Positions 57,001 through 64,000 of a stretch of DNA of 64,000 nucleotides are shown in pieces (position 1 is the first letter of the stretch; each line of letters begins with the position of its first letter). Made by a program: the position numbers and the translations under genes. The notes under the pieces were generated by a model. It ran no database searches and was not told where the DNA came from. It was given only the letters and a program-made list of their open reading frames with translations. The stretch comes from Pteria penguin (Eukaryota; Mollusca; Bivalvia; Pterioida; Pteriidae). Where the stretch lies: contig CM068580.1 in assembly GCA_035048485.1 (NCBI GenBank), positions 57,117,983 through 57,181,982 on the forward strand, given 5' to 3'.

Positions 57001-60000
57001 TGAAACAAAAATATAAAGGTTTAGATGAAGTTATAAATGTATATTGACATCCTGTAATTAATAAGCAATTGGAATACATGTACTGCTAAATATTTTTATC
57101 ATGTCTTCTTTTCTTTTCTTTTTTTTTTTACACTTTTTTAATGTATATTGCGAGATTGAAACAGTAAAGTAACGAATCTCTTTAACATAGTTGTGTAGAT
57201 GTCTAGCACCAAGAGACAAATACTAAACCAATAGTCACATGAAAGAATAACACCATAAAATATCTATCTATCTATCCTGAAAGGATAAAACAATGTAGTA
57301 AGCATTCTACGTGTATAGCGGAAATGAAAGGAATTTTAAAAGGAACATACTTGGCAAAATTAAAAACCATCAACATCAAAATTACCTTGCAATTCTAGGA
57401 AAACTTAAAAATTGTACATGTATATTGAATACAAGTCACAGAAAACATTGTATATATATGAGAATAGGCAGTTTAAATCCGGTTGCCATATTAAAGTGGA
57501 ACAGCAATAACAAGGCAGTATCGCAAGAACGAGCATTAATGTCATGAACTGAGAATAATCATTGTGATCAATACATAAAACATCACAATTTTGTGATCAA
57601 ATTATAAGACAGAAAAACTTATCGTTTGTCTAAAATAACAAATGACTTATTTTCTCACTTATAAAAGTTATTATAAGTAGATCTCATAAAAGAAATGGAA
57701 GTTAGTAATGTTAAAAATAAAATGGTATCTTTTATCATAAAGAGAGGTGTATAAAGAACCATCATCACTAATTAACACGGTACTAAGCTCAAGATTTGCT
57801 CTTAGATGTATATTTTATTTCGAGTTCCTCTGGATAGGTGACGTTAAGGTGAACCTTATATTTATATCCGGGAATCCCATTCCTTAAAGAATGTGTTTTG
57901 ATTAATAGTTGCAATTCAATTCTTCAGTTTCTGAAGATGAATGGTCGTATAAAAACTGAAACGTCAAAAGAGTTGATGCAGTTATGTTACTGAAAATAAG
58001 GTTTGATATGTTCTTGATGTTCCTTTGACTCCTTGAAGATCTACATTATATTAATTCCGATTCTGGAGTAAGGAGTAGAGCAGTACGTCTGAAGATCATG
58101 TTTGGTTGAAGTTTTGGCAGTAATATGTTTCAAAAGAAGCTTGGTGGAATACTTAGAAGTTCAATCTATTAATCGATGATGTTTATATGGCTTTTTGTGG
58201 ATCATTGGAATCCAATTAAACTACGGTCATTTTGAGATCAAAATTATCTGTAGGAATACCATATTAGTTTAAAACTGGTTTGTGGTATTTAATACCTCAG
58301 CGGGAGATAATTTGTAACTGTGTTAATTGGATTACCTGACGCGGAACGAGGACAGTTAACATCATATGACCATATACTACAGTTTCCTCCCTTGTTTCAG
58401 GTACCACGGACATAGTCCTCAATTCATTTACTAGTGTCGTCATGGTATTTATAGCATTTATAGTGATTTAAACATGTCCTCTGGTAGAAAAGAGTATGAA
58501 AAAAATATATATATATAAATGATATTAAAACTTTTAGGTGCATTCCTGAGTGTCTCATGAGGTTGAAATGTTGTTGCATGAATACACTACTGCAAGACTT
58601 GAGAGTGAGGTCATAGGGGTCAAGATGTGTATTGATAGATATTTTGAGTTTGGCATATGCAATTTTTCTGCAGATGATTAAATGACAGCTCTGTTGAAAT
58701 ATAACAACATACATAAATTTCAGAAAAGGGAATTTTTGCAATGATTTTTTGAAGGAAACAACAGGAAAAAAATTTAGCCAATAGTCATATACCTTATTTG
58801 AAAGATAGCAAAATATAATACTTTTATTATCCATTTTCGCAATTGTTAAATTTACAATCTGTTAAACAATAACCACAGACGTAACGAATAAATATCAGAA
58901 TATGTGTTTAAATTCCAGTACACCATATGCGTATATAAGGCGAAAATTGAAAGTAATAGTAATTGAAGAGCAAACTTATGACTAAATTGACAAAAACAAT
59001 ATTAACATTCTCGTCTTGAGAGTTATCTTTATTATACAGCCCATATTGAATTGTATGATCTGTTAAAGTTTTTTGTTTTACTTCCATCCATCTATTTCTC
59101 TCATTTTCTTGTTAAACATTAAATAATAGTCTATTAAAATGTTATTCAACACGATATTTTTATCATTCATATATAAAAAGAACAATTACTATAATTTCTA
59201 TCTGACATGAAATTGAAGAACTGCAGTAACACTCCTCCAAGTACCATAAACATTTTTGATACAATGTAAAGATGATGGATAAATCCAAACCATAAGTCTA
59301 AAAATCATGAAACCAGAGGACATACAAAATCAGTGAAAATGAAAAACAAGTGGAAAATAACAAAATATGTCTACTTGAGCATATGTGAACCCCTGTGATG
59401 GAATGAGATCAGGTGCCCGGGGAGAGTGAGCATCCCCTGCTTGCTAGCAACACCCGTCACATATACCCAGTAGATAGAGTCAAATCGTGTAAATTCCATA
59501 TGTATTTATATATGGAGAAGTCAAAATAGGTAACCTTCTAGTATAGAAGGTGTCAAATCTGTGTAAAATGATCGGAATCGGTCTTAGTCCAGAATATCAT
59601 TTAAAAGCCTGGATAACGAGATATCATATGGAGTAATAAGAGTGTCATAGAGTGAGGTGTTCAATTGACCATTAATGTCGAAAGACAACATAATATCTAA
59701 ATACGAAGTAGAATTACTAATTTCTGTGGTTTGTTTGACCAGGCAGTTCACTTGGATAGATGATGCTAAGGTAATCCGCGAATGAAGGATTATTAATTGA
59801 AAGCTTGCCTACAACACTTAACAATAATATTCAAATATTTACAATTGAATTCTGAAACAATTTTGTTCTTCATATTTAATTGTTTGTTACGTTTTTTTTT
59901 TCATGAATTCTTGTTAATACTGAACACTCAAGAGTTAGTAAATTGAGTACAAGTGTTGTTTTTTTCAAACGTACTGTCATTAAAATGTTATAATCGCAGT

Positions 60001-60570
60001 CGTTAAGATTTTCAAATAAAAGGAGTTTTACCTCAACATGACTTGTGTTGAAAATGTTAAACTCTGTACAGTGACATAATGAATTCAAATGTTATTGCCT
60101 TGTGTAAGTATATTGTAATCACACACCCCACAATGCATATGTACTAAACCATTTTTCTCCATAGTTACTCCAATAACTACATGGTTAATTTTTGAATTCA
60201 ATTATATCGGTTTATTCCAAAAAACTTAAAGTAAATATCCGTGAGTTTAATAGTTTCATATCTTACGATTTGCAAGAAGAAATAGTTTTGAAATTGCTTG
60301 AGTATCATTTACACAACATTTACTAAATATAAAGTTTCGTTGTTTATCCTGATTCAATTTTTTAGTCTATCTCTTACTTTACTGTCAATTTAATTGCTTT
60401 GATAACATTTTTATATCGTGTAAAATCATATTTTTAAGCTTTTGCCTCTTTTGCTTCATATATTAATTTGTGTAACAAAATTCAAGTTAATATTTCTGTA
60501 TAATCTATTAAACACCGTTATATCCGCTATTCAATAGCCGACACGCACTGCTTACTTAGGGGATAAACGT
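57001..60570. other. Upstream of the GIMAP gene, nothing firmly recognised
   Basis: AT-rich DNA with no supported exon. A short dispersed motif 'ggtgcccggggagagtgagc...atcccctgcttgctagcaac' at 59412-59460 looks like an interspersed repeat; a weaker related phrase is at 1551-1590. A 5' exon or promoter of the GIMAP gene could lie here. Confidence 0.4.
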
Positions 60571-60707
60571 ACTGTGATTGTTTCCAACAGTTATACCGGG
60601 GTTTTACTGGTGGGAACAGAGTTTTCATGGCGACGCTTGCGGAGGAAAACAGTGGTTTCAAACGGTATAACCACGGTATACCTGTCGCAAACAATCAAAC
60701 ACAGTAG
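60571..60707. mobile_element. Small MITE-like inverted repeat
   Basis: ACTGTGATTGTTTCCAACAG and 'ttataccggggtt' on the left mirror 'aaccacggtatacctgtcgc' and 'aaacaatcaaacacagt' on the right. 137 bp with no coding capacity. Confidence 0.6.
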
Positions 60708-61361
60708 TTTTCTCCCAACTCTAATTCTATTGTAACACAAACATCGTTTTTTTTTCTCTGAAATTGCCCCTCAATTCCTTGTTGCTAAGGGACGGAAAGT
60801 GCCACTATCAAAATTCTTCCAAGAAAGGAGTTGATACTTATTGTATTAACATTATAATCTCAAAATTTGACATCGCATTGTAAACAGATGAACAGGCATT
60901 TTTGCTTCGGCGTGGCGAGATGAAATAACATGCTAGAAAGCATGTTGCATGGTGGTAGGTCATGTACGTCGTCAGTTTTGTTGGTTCAATTTGATGTGCA
61001 CGTGAATGGTAGAACTTGCAAAGCGTCCTCGATACGAGACGAAGGATGGACGTTGAGAGCACTGGGCGAAGTTGTTATAGACAGGATTCTGATGGTTGGA
61101 GTCAGAGGCAATGTGGACAAAGAGTACGTACAATGCAGTTTTTGAGGACGGTATATAGTGGTTACACATGTCTGAACGCTAACGTTTGGACCAATCAGAA
61201 TGGTTAAAATCGAACAAGTGACTTAGAATACGCCATATGACATCACCGGTTTACACATCAGTATGCCACTGTGCAAATTGACATTAAATGAGTTTTGAAA
61301 AAGAGAAAAGAGTTTCCGAACTAAAATTAGCCACTAAAGGTATGGCAAGCTTCTTGTAACT

Positions 61362-62177
61362 ACGATTTTACTAATTTCTATTGAAACGGTCGGCTCATAC
61401 CTTCACCACCGTTTCTATTTCACCATTCATATTTTGTGTGGGTAAACTTTGCTGATAGAAACTGGGTCATTGCATCCAAAAAATGGAGTGACAGGCACAA
61501 ATCACTTACCTTTTCAGCTAATTAAATCCTTAACTATTCATATCTATCCATTTTCTTGTGAAACAATCCATGTATACTCAAATAAATACATCCCAAAATA
61601 TTTGGTGTATTTCTCCATTACTTTCAAACGGCCATGTTCAAACTAGATGGAGTGCACATGTGTGAGGACATGAGGTTTAAATAGGGGAAAAAAATTAAAG
61701 CCTATTTTTTTTTTCATAAAATCCTGCCAATTAAATTGCAGATATCTTAAAAACACTTTGAATACAAATAATTAATAAATGTCTAGGAAAAATTAGTGAA
61801 AAACAACCCTTTTCTTCATTTTTATAACCATGTTTCCCTTGGATGCCCCCAGTAATTAGAACTCTTCAGCCAGGGAAACCACATGTTGACATAATTTAAA
61901 ATGGCTATTTGGAAGTAATGGAAAGCTACACCAAATGTGTTGTGATGTATTTATTCGAGTATACATGGATTGTTTTTACAAGAAAATGGATAAATATTAA
62001 TAGTTAAGGATTTATTTAGCTGAAAAGGTAAGTGATTTGTGCCTGTCACTCCATTTTTTAGATGCAATGACCCAATTTCTATCAGCAAAGTTTTCCCACA
62101 CAAAATATGAATGGTGAAATAGAAACGGTGGTGAAGGTATGAGCCGACCGTTTCAATAGAAATTACGATTTTACTAA
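61362..62177. mobile_element. Large foldback element with ~250-bp arms
   Basis: Left arm 61373 to about 61630 and right arm about 61911-62164 are inverted copies (for example 'atttctattgaaacggtcgg', 'cattcatattttgtgtgggt', 'aatggagtgacaggcacaaa'). The direct repeat ACGATTTTACTAA sits outside both ends (61362-61374 and 62165-62177), overlapping the arm edge by a base or two. The ~280-bp spacer is not coding. Confidence 0.8.
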
Positions 62178-63110
62178 ACACGGTCTTATCTATAATAAAT
62201 CTAAATGCGAGACAAGAGAAGTAAGTGCTCTTGTCAATAAAGTTAAGGGCGGTAACGCAAGCGAGATATGACGCAATACGTAAAAAATAACCCAGTCAAA
62301 CATTTGAAGACTCTGGTAAGGGGAAACTGATAGTAAGCGTAACTTACGCTTACGCCGTAAGCAAGAATGACATATTGGCCTGTGTAATTTAAAGTGATGT
62401 TACTCAATTTTACACAACCGAAACATGTGACATCAATATATACGTACATGTAACCAAATGAAATTCCTGGTCTGAGGAGTATGGTGTTTCTTTTTTCTTA
62501 AATCCACTGCGCAAATTTAGATGGAAAGTAAGAATTTCCAGTTCTATAAATAAACTATCGAATGCGCACGCATAAGAAGAATTAAGTTTGTCCTTTCGCA
62601 ATCGGAACACTTCGTCCTTTTTTTTAAACCGTAGAGTATGACTGAGAGATAAGTGTATAAATAATACCCGATCTGATAAGTTACCGGAAAATAAAAAAGT
62701 AAAAAGTAACCATTTAACATAATAAAAATTATTTAAAATATTAATTCCTACAAATTCTATTCTTACGTGCTTATGCCTCCAATAACCACCAATTTGTTCT
62801 GTGTAACATATGATGTTTACATACAGACTTGTAAATATATATATATAACAGTATTTCAATGTTTTGATAAAGAATAAACTATCAAAAACTTTTCTTTAAA
62901 ATAAATAATAAACATCATACATGAATTTGCTTATATCATAATGACATTATGTTTCATGTTGTTTGATGACAGCTGGTTTATTACATTTATAATCTAATTC
63001 TAATTTTATTTCATCACAAAATGCTGAAATGATACAAACATTTATGATAAAACAATGTATGCTCTTTATATTAACGATAAATGAGAAATAGTATCATATA
63101 ATTATTATAT
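62178..63110. other. Intergenic, nothing recognised
   Basis: AT-rich sequence with no supported exon or terminal repeats. The minus-strand ORFs here have no family features I know. Confidence 0.4.
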
Positions 63111-63119
63111 AATTATATT

Positions 63120-63760
63120 ATCATATTGGATTGATCTCTTTCGGCGCGTTGAACTTTCATAATTTTGTTGGCGTCCTGGATGTCCTTGATCATCTGTGCT
63201 ATCCTTCTAAATGGTTGGTAGTCCTAGGTCCTTGGCTTCCGAAGTGGTTCCCCATTTATCGGTCGCTCTTTAACCATTGTTCAGTAACGTAGTCGGTGAA
63301 AGGTTGTAACAGGTCTGTGATGTCGTTCTCATCTCAGTCCTTGAGTGTTTGGAACCATACATTCTCTATCGCGTCTAGTGGAATGAGTGATCGGCCAGTT
63401 ACACAAATTTCTTTACTGTGTTTTTGTTCTAGTAGGGTATCTGTATTCAAGTAGTGTGTGCTCCCCTCAAGTGCATTGCGTAAAGTGAAAACAACATCCG
63501 TTCGTCTTTTTCACATGGAATGAGCCTTTCATCGCGTTGTGTGCTGCTTTCATGAAGTCTAACATGGCAGTAGTAGGAGTGAAAATTAACCCGAGGTCGA
63601 TGATCTTGACGCGTAAATGGTCCAAAACACGTGAGTAGATGATCTAGCTCTTTCCGGGAAGGACGAAGATAACAGGTGTCATGATGTTGTTGAAGAGTAC
63701 ATGAATAGTGAATATCTGGTAGTGCAGTGATGGACAGGTGTCCATAAATAACCATATGTA
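63120..63760 (-). pseudogene. Decayed MULE-type transposase-like protein
   Basis: Less AT-rich than its surroundings. The minus-strand reading, broken by several stops, shows the blocks RSLIPLDAIENVWFQTLKD, FTDYVTEQWLKSDR and GPRTTNHLEG. This series occurs in MULE transposase-derived proteins that are common in molluscs and other invertebrates (family recall). The window shows only the C-terminal part, beyond the catalytic core. Confidence 0.6.
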
Positions 63761-64000
63761 TGATAAATGCAATAATTCACTGTGCCATCAGTCTTCGTCA
63801 TTTTGTTTTCAGAATCTCGGTAACTATACTAGGAGGCACAGAACTTGAATAATACGAAGGTAGATATTACCTAAGAGATGTTTTTGGTCACATCACATCC
63901 GAATGCACTTATCTCGATTATACAAAATATTGTATGCAACGGTCAGTATTGCATCATTAATGTGATATCCTCTCGGTGAGAAAAACGCAAAAGGGGGAAG
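63761..64000. other. Window end, nothing recognised
   Basis: No feature identified in the last 240 bases. Confidence 0.4.

Noticed and set aside
60838..61207. Several overlapping ORFs in a less AT-rich stretch
   Set aside because: No family resemblance on either strand and no splice context; left unannotated.
61449..62181. Similar 65- and 76-codon ORFs on opposite strands
   Set aside because: They are the two arms of the foldback element, not genes.

Overview
The window is animal nuclear DNA: AT-rich (roughly two thirds A+T by eye), genes split by GT-AG introns, many short inverted-repeat elements, tRNA-headed SINEs, and fragments of LINE, LTR, mariner, hAT and MULE-type elements. The repeat flavour, plus a GIMAP-family GTPase, points to a mollusc, most likely a marine bivalve. 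That placement is inference; no species is claimed.

Layout. (1) 1-2274, plus strand: the last three exons of CANT1, a calcium-activated nucleotidase whose 5' part lies outside the window. (2) 2275-8820: gene-poor DNA between two convergent genes, with several inverted repeats. (3) 8874-40982, minus strand: one complete RTEL1 gene (Fe-S DNA helicase). I could phase 34 coding exons into a frame of 3567 nt, 1188 residues. Its introns hold most of the unusual structure: a 5.5 kb array of ~77-bp units (14.1-19.7 kb), a second array of 45-bp units (26.9-29.05 kb) carrying a 1 kb insertion, an intact Tc1/mariner transposon with a DD41D transposase (20.0-21.5 kb), SINEs and several MITEs. (4) 40983-51586: no host gene recognised; an 8-bp-TSD hAT-type MITE, a SINE, and a broken LINE reverse transcriptase split by a 3.1 kb LTR retrotransposon and by hairpin elements. 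(5) 51587-56997, minus strand: a three-exon GIMAP/AIG1-type GTPase. (6) 57000-64000: no gene recognised; a large foldback element, a small MITE and a decayed MULE-type transposase.

The most striking signal is in RTEL1. Both intronic minisatellites start exactly at the authentic 5' splice site of the preceding exon (exons 29 and 17) and carry that splice site in the repeat unit. In the 45-bp array the unit is the last ~37 nt of exon 17 plus its donor, so a coding exon end has been copied down the intron. In the 77-bp array only ~6 nt of exon 29 are included, with the donor and following intron. The introns therefore hold tens of extra consensus-like GTAAG donors next to the real ones, some decayed to AT. 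The 77-bp array also shows a ~1.5 kb higher-order repeat. The three host genes have no evident shared pathway; they are neighbours only.
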